Positions 57,408 to 64,000 of a DNA stretch of 64,000 bases are shown here, piece by piece. The notes below the pieces were generated by a model, which searched no databases, was not told the DNA's origin, and worked only from the letters and a program-made list of their open reading frames with translations. Origin of the DNA: Sorangium cellulosum So0157-2 (GTDB lineage: Bacteria > Myxococcota_A > Polyangia > Polyangiales > Polyangiaceae); NCBI RefSeq assembly GCF_000418325.1, contig NC_021658.1:9686001-9750000 (forward strand), given 5' to 3'. Positions within the stretch are counted from its first letter, which is position 1, and every line of letters begins with the position of its first letter. The position numbers were made by a program, and so were the translations under genes.

Positions 57408-58463
57408 TCAGGGCAGCTGGCGCCGCAGGAACTTGAGCGCCTCGCGCGCCGCCGGGTTCACCGGCTCGTAGACGTCGGGGGATCTCCGGAGCGGCGCGCC
57501 GATCGGAGCGCCGTGGCGGGCGCCGAGGATGCGCTCGACGTCCTCCAGGAGCGATTGCATCGAGTCGAAGCGGTTGCCGGGCAGCTTGCGGAGCGCGGTG
57601 GCGACCAGCGCCTCGAGGCGCCGGTCGATGCCGGGGCGGATCGCGCTCAGCCGGGGCGCCGGGGCGCAGGCGTGCTGGGCGACGACCACCACGTCGTCCG
57701 GCGAGGAGAAGGGCAGCTGGCCGGCGAGCATGCGGAACATCGTGACCCCGAGGGCGTAGACGTCGGTGCGGCCGTCGACCGGATCGGCGAGGGCCTGCTC
57801 CGGGGCCATGTAGGGGACGGTGCCGAGCACGAGGCCGGCCGCGGTCACCGGGCCCGATCTCACCTTGGCGAAGCCGAAATCCATCATCTTGAGCACGCGC
57901 GGGCCGCTCGAGGAGCGGACGAGGAACATGTTGTCCGGCTTCACGTCGCGGTGGACGATCCCGGCCGCGTGCGCGGCGGCGAGCGCCGACGCCGCCTGAC
58001 GTATCAGCGGCAGCGCGACGGCCTCGCTCACGGCCACCTCGCGGCGGAGCAGGGCGCCGAGCGACTCGCCGGTGAGGAGCTCGAGCACGATGAACGGAGA
58101 CCCGTCCTTGCGCTCGCCCGCGTCGAGGACCCGGATGATGTTGGGGTGCCCGAGCTCGGCAGCCACCTCGAGCTCGCGGAGGAACCGCTCGCGCTGGGTC
58201 CGGTCCGCGGCGAAGTTGCGGTTCAGGATCTTGACCGCGACCTGCTCCTTCGTATGGCTGTCCACCGCGAGGTACACGCGCGACATCCCGCCGGCGCCGA
58301 TGAAGCCCTGGATCACGTACCGATCCTCGAGGACGGCGCCGAACTGCCGCGTCGGCTGCGCGGGCTGCGCGGCCGACAGGGACTGGACCAGGCGGGCGCC
58401 GTCGTCAGGGCAGAACGCGTACGAACGGTCGGCGTAGCCGCGGTGGCAGCGCGGGCAGATCAT
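57408..58463 (-). CDS. Ser/Thr protein kinase with N-terminal zinc ribbon
   Basis: The 351-residue protein starts MICPRCHRGYADRSYAFCPDDG, a zinc-ribbon with two Cys pairs. The kinase domain (about residues 45-310) has FIGAGGMSRVYLA, AVKILNRN, GIVHRDVKPDNMFL, MMDFGFAKV and GTVPYMAPEQALA. No transmembrane helix follows, so it is soluble. Such zinc-ribbon kinases are common in myxobacteria and regulate development or metabolism. It faces away from the isocitrate dehydrogenase gene, separated by a repeat-rich spacer. Confidence 0.95.
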   Translation of the reverse strand: MICPRCHRGYADRSYAFCPDDGARLVQSLSAAQPAQPTRQFGAVLEDRYVIQGFIGAGGMSRVYLAVDSHTKEQVAVKILNRNFAADRTQRERFLRELEVAAELGHPNIIRVLDAGERKDGSPFIVLELLTGESLGALLRREVAVSEAVALPLIRQAASALAAAHAAGIVHRDVKPDNMFLVRSSSGPRVLKMMDFGFAKVRSGPVTAAGLVLGTVPYMAPEQALADPVDGRTDVYALGVTMFRMLAGQLPFSSPDDVVVVAQHACAPAPRLSAIRPGIDRRLEALVATALRKLPGNRFDSMQSLLEDVERILGARHGAPIGAPLRRSPDVYEPVNPAAREALKFLRRQLP

Positions 58464-58616
58464 GGGCGCGCGACATGATGGCGGCGCGGACGGGGATCCT
58501 CAAGGGACATGCGCCCGGGCGAGCAATCGTGCGTAAACCAACATGAAACAAAACGGACGCACGCGGAGCGACACGGACCCACGCGGAGCGCATGAAACAA
58601 TTGAAACATGTGGAGC

Positions 58617-58676
58617 GTGACGGTGACGACGGTGACGGAGGTGACGGAGGTGACGGAGGTGACGACGATGACGACG
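58617..58676. repeat. 9-bp-type microsatellite between kinase and IDH genes
   Basis: GTGACGGTGACGACGGTGAC and then repeated GTGACGGAG units fill this stretch. Just before it, CACGCGGAGCG occurs twice (about 58559 and 58580). The region lies in the divergent promoter zone. Confidence 0.85.
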
Positions 58677-58798
58677 GGACGCGCTCCGTCGAGGCCGCGA
58701 TCTACCGTCCCGGGAGGTAGATCGCGGCGCTGACCTCGACTATGCGTGCAACTTTCCTGGACGGACGCGAACCACCCCGAGCCCGAGAGACAGAGCCC

Positions 58799-59830
58799 GT
58801 GACCTCACAGAAGCATCCTGCGACCCTCATCCCCGGCGACGGTATCGGCCCCGAGATCGTGGAGGCGACGCTGCGCGCCCTCGACGCGCTCGGCGCGCCT
58901 TTCGAATGGGAGACGTGCGTGGCCGGCATGGCCGGCGTCAAGGATTCCGGCGATCCCCTGCCCCGGGCCACGCTCGACAGCATCCACCGCACGCAGCTCG
59001 CGCTGAAGGGGCCGCTCGAGACGCCGATCGGCGGCGGATACCGCTCCTCGAACGTGCGCCTGCGGCAGGAGTTCAAGCTCTTCGCGAACGTGCGGCCCGC
59101 GCGCACGCTGATCCCGGGCGGCCGTTACGAGAACATCGACATCGTGCTCGTGCGGGAGAACCTCGAGGGCCTCTACGTGGGCTTCGAGCACTACATCCCG
59201 ATCGGCAGCGACGAGCACGCGGTGGCGATCGGCTCCGGCGTGAACACCCGCGTCGGCTCGCGCCGCATCGCCGAGTTCGCCTACGACTACGCCGAGAAGA
59301 ACGGCCGCAAGAAGGTCACGATCGTCCACAAGGCCAACATCATGAAGGCGCTCACCGGCATCTTCCTCGAGACGTCGCGCGACGTGAGCAAGGCCTTCGA
59401 GGGCCGCGTGGCGACCGACGAGCGCATCGTGGACGCGTGCGCGATGCAGCTCGTCCTGAACCCGTGGCAGTTCGACGTCATCGTCACGACGAACCTGTTC
59501 GGCGACATCCTCTCGGACGAGATCGCGGGCCTCGTCGGCGGCCTCGGCATGGCGCCCGGGGCCAACATCGGCCAGAACGCCGCCATCTTCGAGGCGGTGC
59601 ACGGCTCGGCGCCGGACATCGCCGGCAAGGGCGTGGCGAACCCGATCGCGCTCATGCTCGCCGCCGCGATGATGCTCGACCACGTCGGCCGCCGGGATCT
59701 CGCCGAGCGCCTGCGCGCCGGCATCGACGGCGCGCTGAACGTCGATGGGGTGCGCACCCGCGATCTCGGCGGCAAGGCGGACACGAAGGCGCTCACCGAC
59801 GCCATCGTGGCGCGCATCAAGAACGGCTGA
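58799..59830 (+). CDS. icd: NAD-type isocitrate dehydrogenase
   Basis: The ~343-residue protein is an isocitrate/isopropylmalate dehydrogenase: TLIPGDGIGPEIVEA, LALKGPLETPIGGGYRSSNV (isocitrate-binding Ser, as in IDH rather than LeuB), RENLEGLYVGFEHY, VHKANIMK, and the metal-binding TNLFGDILSDEIAGLVGGLG. The length and sequence resemble the mitochondrial IDH3/NAD-dependent branch. It feeds the TCA cycle. GTG 58799 gives the normal family start (TSQKHPATLIPG); ATG 58742 would add 19 residues. Confidence 0.92.
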   Translation: MTSQKHPATLIPGDGIGPEIVEATLRALDALGAPFEWETCVAGMAGVKDSGDPLPRATLDSIHRTQLALKGPLETPIGGGYRSSNVRLRQEFKLFANVRPARTLIPGGRYENIDIVLVRENLEGLYVGFEHYIPIGSDEHAVAIGSGVNTRVGSRRIAEFAYDYAEKNGRKKVTIVHKANIMKALTGIFLETSRDVSKAFEGRVATDERIVDACAMQLVLNPWQFDVIVTTNLFGDILSDEIAGLVGGLGMAPGANIGQNAAIFEAVHGSAPDIAGKGVANPIALMLAAAMMLDHVGRRDLAERLRAGIDGALNVDGVRTRDLGGKADTKALTDAIVARIKNG

Positions 59831-59905
59831 GCGGCGCGCGCGACCTCGCGTGAGCAGGCGCGTCGGCGCGGCGGAGGTCGCCGCCGGCGCGCCGCGGGCG
59901 CGGGA

Positions 59906-61687
59906 TCAGCCGCCCTGGGGCGGCTCGGAGAGCGGGAGCGTGAAGTGGAACGAGGTGGTCTCGTCCGGCGCGCTCCGCGCCCAGATGCGGCCGCCGTGCG
60001 CCTCGATGATGCCCTTGCAGATGTAGAGCCCGAGGCCGGTGCCGGGCAGGTTCCTCCTGGACGGGCCTGACGTGAGCCGCTGGAAGCGCTGGAAGAGCTT
60101 CGGCAGCTCGTCCGGGTGGATGCCCGGCCCGCGGTTCTCGATCGCGACCTCCACCTCGGCCTCGCGGCGCGAGAGCGTCACCCGGGTCGGCGCGCGCGGG
60201 TCGCCGTACTTGGCGGCGTTGAGGAGGAGGTTTCCGACCACCTGGTCGACGCGCGCCGCGTCCGCGTGGACGAGCGGCACGTCCTCGTCGGCGGCGAGCA
60301 CGACGGAGCGCTCCGGCCGCTCCATGTTGGCGAGATCGACGGCGGCGCGGAGCTGGGCGCGGAGGTCCATCGGCTGCCGGTCGAGGGAGAAGCGGCGCGC
60401 ATCGAGCTTGGAGGCGTCGAGCAGGTCCTCGGCCATCCGCTCGATGCGCTGGACGCTGGCCAGGATCTTCCGGCTCCAGCCCCGGATGTCGGCGGCATGG
60501 GATCGTCGCGACAGCATGCCCGCGCACGCGGTGATCGCGGTGAGCGGCTGCCTGAGGTCGTGCGCCACGATGGAGAGCCACTCCTCGCGGAGCCGCTCGC
60601 GCTCGATGAAGTGGGTGACGTCCTCGTAGCTGGCGATGGCGCCGAGGATGGTGCCCTGGTCGTCGCGGACGGGGCCGGCGCTCACCACGACGGGGATGTG
60701 GCTCCCGTCGCCCCGCCGGAACCACAGCTCCTCGCAGGTCATTCCCTGGCCGCGCGCGGCGCGGACGAGGGGCATCTCGTGGTGCAGGAGGGGCCGACCG
60801 CCGGGCGCGCACAGGAGCGCGCGCCGGGCGGACATGGGCGTCGCGAGGGGGTGCGGGCCGGCGCAGAGCTGCTCGCAGCGGCGGCTCGCGAGGAGCGAGC
60901 GGCCGCCGCGCTCGTCGAAGACGGCGATCGCGACGGGGAACTCCTCGATGATGCTGCGCAGCCACTGCTGCTCCGCCGCGAGGCGGGCGTTCGCCTCGTG
61001 GAGCGCGGCCTGGGCGTCGCGGAGGAGCGCCTCGGCGCGCGGCTGCGCCGCCGCCGCCCCCGCGCTCGGGGCCGCGGCGGCGAGCGCGCGGCGGGGCTCT
61101 CGCTCGTCGCGCGGCTCGCCCTCGCGCTCGGCGGAGGCGAGCGCGAGGGCGAACAGCGCGACGAGGGCCTGGACGCGCGGGAGGAGCTCCGCCGCGGGCG
61201 CGCTGCGGCCGCCGAACGCGCAGGTGAGGACGCCGAGCGGCCGCTCGGCGGCGAGCAGGGGGGCGGCCAGCACCCAGCGGACCTTCAGGCAGGCCTCGAT
61301 CGCGCGCACGTCGGCGAAGCGCTCGAGGGCGGCGTCGTCCGCCGCCGCGTGCTCGACGCGGCGGCTCTCGGCGGCGCGCAGGGCGAGCGACGGGGTGCTC
61401 GTGAGATCGCCGAGCGCCGCGTCGATCGCGCTCGGCGCGCCGGAGGAGGCGAGCAAGCGGATCGCGCGCGCGCCGTCCGTGGGCGCGCGCGCGTCGTGGA
61501 GGAGCGAGAGGTCGGCGCCGAGCAGCCGGGCAGCCTGCTCGACGATGGTGTCGTGGATCTGCTGCGGATCGCGCTTCCCGGAGAGCGCGGCGGACGCCTC
61601 GACGATGGCGTCCGCGAGCTGGGCGGCGGCCGCAGCAGGCTCTCCGTGGATGCCCGGGCCCCGGTCATGCGCCGAGATGGTCGTCAT
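59906..61687 (-). CDS. GAF-PAS sensor histidine kinase
   Basis: The 593-residue protein starts at ATG 61687, seven bases after GGAGG. It has a GAF domain (about residues 30-180; ADDAALERFADVRAIEACLK, VRWVLAAPLLA), a PAS domain (IIEEFPVAIAVFDERGG...GAIASYEDVTHFI), a HisKA region with the H-box WLSIVAHDLRQPLTAITA, and a HATPase (NLLLNAAKYGD, GTGLGLYICKGIIEAHGG). It phosphorylates a response regulator not found in the window, so it is an orphan. No transmembrane segments are seen, so it senses a cytoplasmic signal. Confidence 0.95.
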   Translation of the reverse strand: MTTISAHDRGPGIHGEPAAAAAQLADAIVEASAALSGKRDPQQIHDTIVEQAARLLGADLSLLHDARAPTDGARAIRLLASSGAPSAIDAALGDLTSTPSLALRAAESRRVEHAAADDAALERFADVRAIEACLKVRWVLAAPLLAAERPLGVLTCAFGGRSAPAAELLPRVQALVALFALALASAEREGEPRDEREPRRALAAAAPSAGAAAAQPRAEALLRDAQAALHEANARLAAEQQWLRSIIEEFPVAIAVFDERGGRSLLASRRCEQLCAGPHPLATPMSARRALLCAPGGRPLLHHEMPLVRAARGQGMTCEELWFRRGDGSHIPVVVSAGPVRDDQGTILGAIASYEDVTHFIERERLREEWLSIVAHDLRQPLTAITACAGMLSRRSHAADIRGWSRKILASVQRIERMAEDLLDASKLDARRFSLDRQPMDLRAQLRAAVDLANMERPERSVVLAADEDVPLVHADAARVDQVVGNLLLNAAKYGDPRAPTRVTLSRREAEVEVAIENRGPGIHPDELPKLFQRFQRLTSGPSRRNLPGTGLGLYICKGIIEAHGGRIWARSAPDETTSFHFTLPLSEPPQGG

Positions 61688-61872
61688 GCGTCCCTCCGTC
61701 TTTTGCCTAGCACCAGTGGAGGGCGGGCGGTGCCGCTCGAGCGGATGGCACGTCGAAGCGATGGGGCGGCGCGGGCGATGAGGCCGGCGCGAGCGAACGA
61801 GCGGGTGGATGGAGCGGTCGAGCTGCGCGGACGGGCGCGCGGAGGTGTCCGGCGCGCGCCGCCGGCGGCCGG

Positions 61873-62316
61873 TCAGCGGGAGGGATCGAAGCGGCGTTTT
61901 GCCCAGCTCACGAGCGGGCTGTTGTCCCGGGTTCGCGCGGCGCCGGGCGCGCCGCGGCGCTTCCGCCAGTCGCCCTCGCGGACGCGGCGGCACCCGGCCG
62001 CCTGTTCCATCGAGAGGAGGTAGGCCTGGGCTTCCCGGCCGTCGGCGAGGCGCACGGCGGCGCGCCGGTGCAGGATCGGGTGACCCCGGTGCACGTCGAG
62101 CGCGGCGAGCGCGGCGGGCGCGATGGCGTAGAGCTCGCCGGTCACGGCGACGAGCCCGCCCTCGACGAGGGCGCCGCTCGTGCCCAGGTCGACGAGCGCG
62201 TACTGGGGGGTCGTGGTCGCCGCGCCGAGCGGGCGGGCTGCCGCGAGCCACTCGTGCTGGTCCTCGCCCTTCATGAGGTTGTCGTAGACGAAGAGCGCGA
62301 TCTCGCTGGTGGTCAT
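61873..62316 (-). CDS. Gamma-glutamylcyclotransferase-like (AIG2) protein
   Basis: The 147-residue protein has the GGCT core: IALFVYDNLMKGEDQHEWL (the usual YGTL is YDNL here) and GGLVAVTGELYAIAPAALAALDVHRGHPILHRR, containing the expected LDxxxG. Members split gamma-glutamyl dipeptides to 5-oxoproline. The N-terminal motif change may alter the substrate. ATG 62316 is used. Its C-terminal 35 residues are Arg-rich. Confidence 0.8.
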   Translation of the reverse strand: MTTSEIALFVYDNLMKGEDQHEWLAAARPLGAATTTPQYALVDLGTSGALVEGGLVAVTGELYAIAPAALAALDVHRGHPILHRRAAVRLADGREAQAYLLSMEQAAGCRRVREGDWRKRRGAPGAARTRDNSPLVSWAKRRFDPSR

Positions 62317-62683
62317 CGGGCGTGGTCCTCGCGACGGGCTCGGCGGCCCGGCAGAGACCCTCGCAAAGGGAGGGGGCGGGCGCAAGGTCGGCCGGGAGGG
62401 CGCGGGCGGCGCGCGGGGGAGCTGCAGCGCCATGGGAACGTTGCACCTGTGTGCCGGGGGAGCTGCGACTCGGGTGTGGCGCTCGGACGAGGGGTCGGTG
62501 CAGCGATGAGGGGAGATGGATCGGCGGCCTTATGGCCGTCCCGTCTGCGCGTGGGCAGAAGCGCGCCTCGCGTGCGTCGATCTTCGCCACGACCCATCTC
62601 GCCGTGGGACGAGGCGCCCACGCGATTGTCGCGCGAGACAGCGCGGCGACACCACCGCAGTCGCTCGGTGATATCGTCTCCTG
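62317..62683. other. Divergent intergenic region
   Basis: No conserved gene is seen between the cyclotransferase and the TonB-C-like gene in these 367 bases. The less GC-rich part near 62640-62685 may carry the promoter of the plus-strand gene (GGTGATATCGTCTCCTG). Confidence 0.4.
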
Positions 62684-63094
62684 ATGGAACGCCCCAGCCG
62701 CGTGATCGCGACGCTTCTGCTCCTGCCCCTATGGACCGCGACCGCATGCGAGGCCTCGACGGCCGCGATGCTGGGTGCCGCGCAGCAGGACGCAGCGCGC
62801 GAGCTTCCGGCGCGCCGTGGAACGTGGGCGTGTGGTTTTCCCGAGGACGCAGACAAGAACGGCATCGACGAGGGCACCGTTGTTATCAGGGTTTACGTCG
62901 ATTTCGACGGCTTCCCCCGACGGGCAATGATCCTGCAGGACCCTGGCCACGGCTTCGGCTCGGCCGCAGCCCAGTGCGCAATGACGAAACGTTACGTGCC
63001 AGCGCAAGACTGGTCGGGAGCGCCGATCCCTGCCTGGACGCCGCCAATGACCGTCCGATACACCAGGAAACCGCCGCCCTCGACCGATCGATAA
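62684..63094 (+). CDS. TonB C-terminal-like lipoprotein
   Basis: The 136-residue protein has a signal ending TATAC (possible lipobox) and a domain like the TonB C-terminus: GTVVIRVYVDFDGFPRRAMI, GHGFGSAAAQCAMTKRYVPA, PMTVRYTRK. TonB-C domains normally contact outer-membrane receptors from an inner-membrane anchor; here the anchor looks like a lipid or cleaved signal. CGFPEDAD and AAAQCAM give a Cys pair. The function is uncertain. Confidence 0.7.
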   Translation: MERPSRVIATLLLLPLWTATACEASTAAMLGAAQQDAARELPARRGTWACGFPEDADKNGIDEGTVVIRVYVDFDGFPRRAMILQDPGHGFGSAAAQCAMTKRYVPAQDWSGAPIPAWTPPMTVRYTRKPPPSTDR

Positions 63095-63136
63095 CCCGCC
63101 GCCCGCAGCGTGAGCTGCCGTGGGGCACACCTCGGC

Positions 63137-63419
63137 GTGCAGTCCGCCGTGGGGGGACCGCCGCCGGCGTGCAGCCCGCCGTGGGGGGACCGCCGCCGGC
63201 GTGCAGCCCGCCGTGGGGGGACCGCCGCCGGCGTGCAGCCCGCCGTGGGGGGACCGCCGCCGGCGTGCAGCCCGCCGTGGGGGGACCGCCGCCGGCGTGC
63301 AGCCCGCCGTGGGGGGACCGCCGCCGGCGTGCAGCCCGCCGTGGGGGGACCGCCGCCGGCGTGCAGCCCGCCGTGGGGGGACCGCCGCCGGCGTGCAGCC
63401 CGCCGTGGCCGGACGCACC
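63137..63419. repeat. 32-bp minisatellite
   Basis: GTGCAGCCCGCCGTGGGGGG-type units start at 63137, 63169 and then every 32 bases to 63393, nine copies. The first and last units vary; the central ones are identical. The period is not a multiple of three, so no protein frame is maintained. It fills most of the 403-base gap between the TonB-C-like gene and the last gene. No spacers occur. Confidence 0.96.
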
Positions 63420-63497
63420 TTGGCCGCCGGCGTGCCCCCCGCGCCGCAGACGTGCTGTGCGCTTGTCGAGACACGGAGACGGCGATACCCCGGCTGG

Positions 63498-64000
63498 ATG
63501 ACCAAATCCGCATTTCTCGCCCGCCGGCTCACGCCGAGCGGGTGCATCATTGCAGGAACCAAGCTCACCGCTCACCGGGAGGCGTTGAAGTCGAAGAAGA
63601 TCAAGCTATCTGCCAAGGTCGATGCGGCCGTCCAGTCCGTCATCGCGGCGACCGAGGCCATCGGGGCGCTCGGGGGCACCGACGCGTCGATGGTCGCGAT
63701 CGATCGCGGCGCGGATCGTTGCATCGGCGCGTTCAACGGCCAGCTCGACGCCATCGAGCGCGCGTTCGATCATGACGGCATCCTGCCGCTGACCGAGGAC
63801 GAGGCGGCGCGCCGCGGCGACGCCCTGCTGGTGCGCTCCGAGGTGCTCTCGGCGGGCATCGATTTCGTCCGGCTCGTCCATTCCCAGCAATGGGTGCGCA
63901 TGAGCGCGATGATCAAGGCGCTCGAGCGCAAAGACGTGAAGGCGGCGGTGGAGCGACTCGGGCTCTCGCCCGAGGTGGGCCGGCTGCGTCGCTGGACCGA
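63498..64000 (+). CDS. Hypothetical protein (3' end outside window)
   Basis: An open frame starts at ATG 63498 and runs off the window. The 167 visible residues begin MTKSAFLARRLTPSG and continue with helix-rich sequence (AAVQSVIAATEAIGALGG, NGQLDAIERAFDHDGI, EVLSAGIDFVRLVHSQQW, VRMSAMIKALERKDVKAAVE). Codon choice (GC in third position) is like its neighbours, and the frame differs from the repeat-derived ORF upstream. No family recognised; a helical coiled-coil-like protein is likely. Confidence 0.6.
   Translation, partial: MTKSAFLARRLTPSGCIIAGTKLTAHREALKSKKIKLSAKVDAAVQSVIAATEAIGALGGTDASMVAIDRGADRCIGAFNGQLDAIERAFDHDGILPLTEDEAARRGDALLVRSEVLSAGIDFVRLVHSQQWVRMSAMIKALERKDVKAAVERLGLSPEVGRLRRWT

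Noticed and set aside
63137..63419. Regular 32-bp repeats resembling a CRISPR array or a repeat protein
   Set aside because: No spacers between units and a period that is not a multiple of three.
63110..63775. Long open frame crossing the minisatellite on the plus strand
   Set aside because: It is open only because the repeat lacks stops, and downstream it runs in a different frame from the gene that starts at 63498.

Overview
The window is very GC-rich (roughly 70-75% by eye), densely packed, and reads as chromosome from a large-genome myxobacterium of the Sorangium/Polyangiaceae type. The signs are eukaryote-like Ser/Thr kinases, fibro-slime lipoproteins with DUF4215 Cys-rich repeats, many lipoproteins with Gly/Ser- or Ala/Pro-rich linkers, an HprK-RapZ-HPr-EI regulatory PTS, and frequent tandem duplications inside genes. 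The assignment is by inference; no rRNA or tRNA is present to settle it.

Layout. 1-1843: a BchC-like zinc dehydrogenase (cut by the window edge) and a RibD-type reductase. 2.1-7.7 kb: a ferredoxin-like protein, a lipoprotein fused to signal peptidase I, a Baeyer-Villiger-type monooxygenase, and a peptidoglycan-binding/papain-like protein. 7.7-16.3 kb: small surface proteins, two fibro-slime lipoproteins, a DUF2156 aminoacyl-transferase-like membrane protein, a GST, a hotdog thioesterase and a PLP desulfhydrase/ACC-deaminase homologue. 16.4-26.7 kb: an M28 membrane peptidase, a WYL regulator, a large membrane protein, a helical small protein, a beta-propeller lipoprotein with a 144-bp duplication, and a divergent MocR regulator / DUF2917-EamA exporter pair. 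26.8-33.5 kb: two secreted proteins built from tandem two-Cys modules flank an Rrf2 regulator, thioredoxin and a membrane Ser/Thr kinase. 33.5-40.2 kb: a sulfur/cysteine operon on the minus strand. 40.4-49.3 kb: an AidB-like acyl-CoA dehydrogenase, an HTH protein, an outer-membrane barrel, a lipoprotein and a 5'-nucleotidase. 49.4-56.2 kb: hpf-ptsN-hprK-rapZ-ptsH-ptsI plus remnants. 56.5-64 kb: a DUF2236 oxygenase, a zinc-ribbon Ser/Thr kinase, isocitrate dehydrogenase, a hybrid sensor kinase, a gamma-glutamylcyclotransferase, a TonB-C-like lipoprotein, a 32-bp minisatellite and a gene running off the end.

How the genes work together. The 33.5-40.2 kb operon combines an Rrf2 regulator, a cysteine synthase, an E1-like adenylyltransferase, a GG-tailed sulfur carrier, a CysM-like synthase, a JAMM protease and fused ATP sulfurylase/APS kinase. 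This is the parts list of the mycobacterial CysO-CysM-Mec protein-thiocarboxylate route to cysteine, linked here to sulfate activation. The E1 is odd in three ways: its canonical N-terminal arm sits in a separate 112-aa gene, its body is frameshifted by a 43-bp duplication containing a run of 11 Gs, and its tail carries about ten 36-bp repeats. The hprK-rapZ-ptsH-ptsI genes are joined by 4-base stop/start overlaps, but ptsI is broken near its 5' end by a 73-bp duplication.

The theme I find most unusual is the number of recent tandem duplications in or beside genes (9, 32, 36, 43, 73 and 144 bp periods). Two of them shift the reading frame of otherwise intact genes. They may be biology (contingency loci, repeat-driven protein evolution) or assembly errors; the sequence alone cannot decide.
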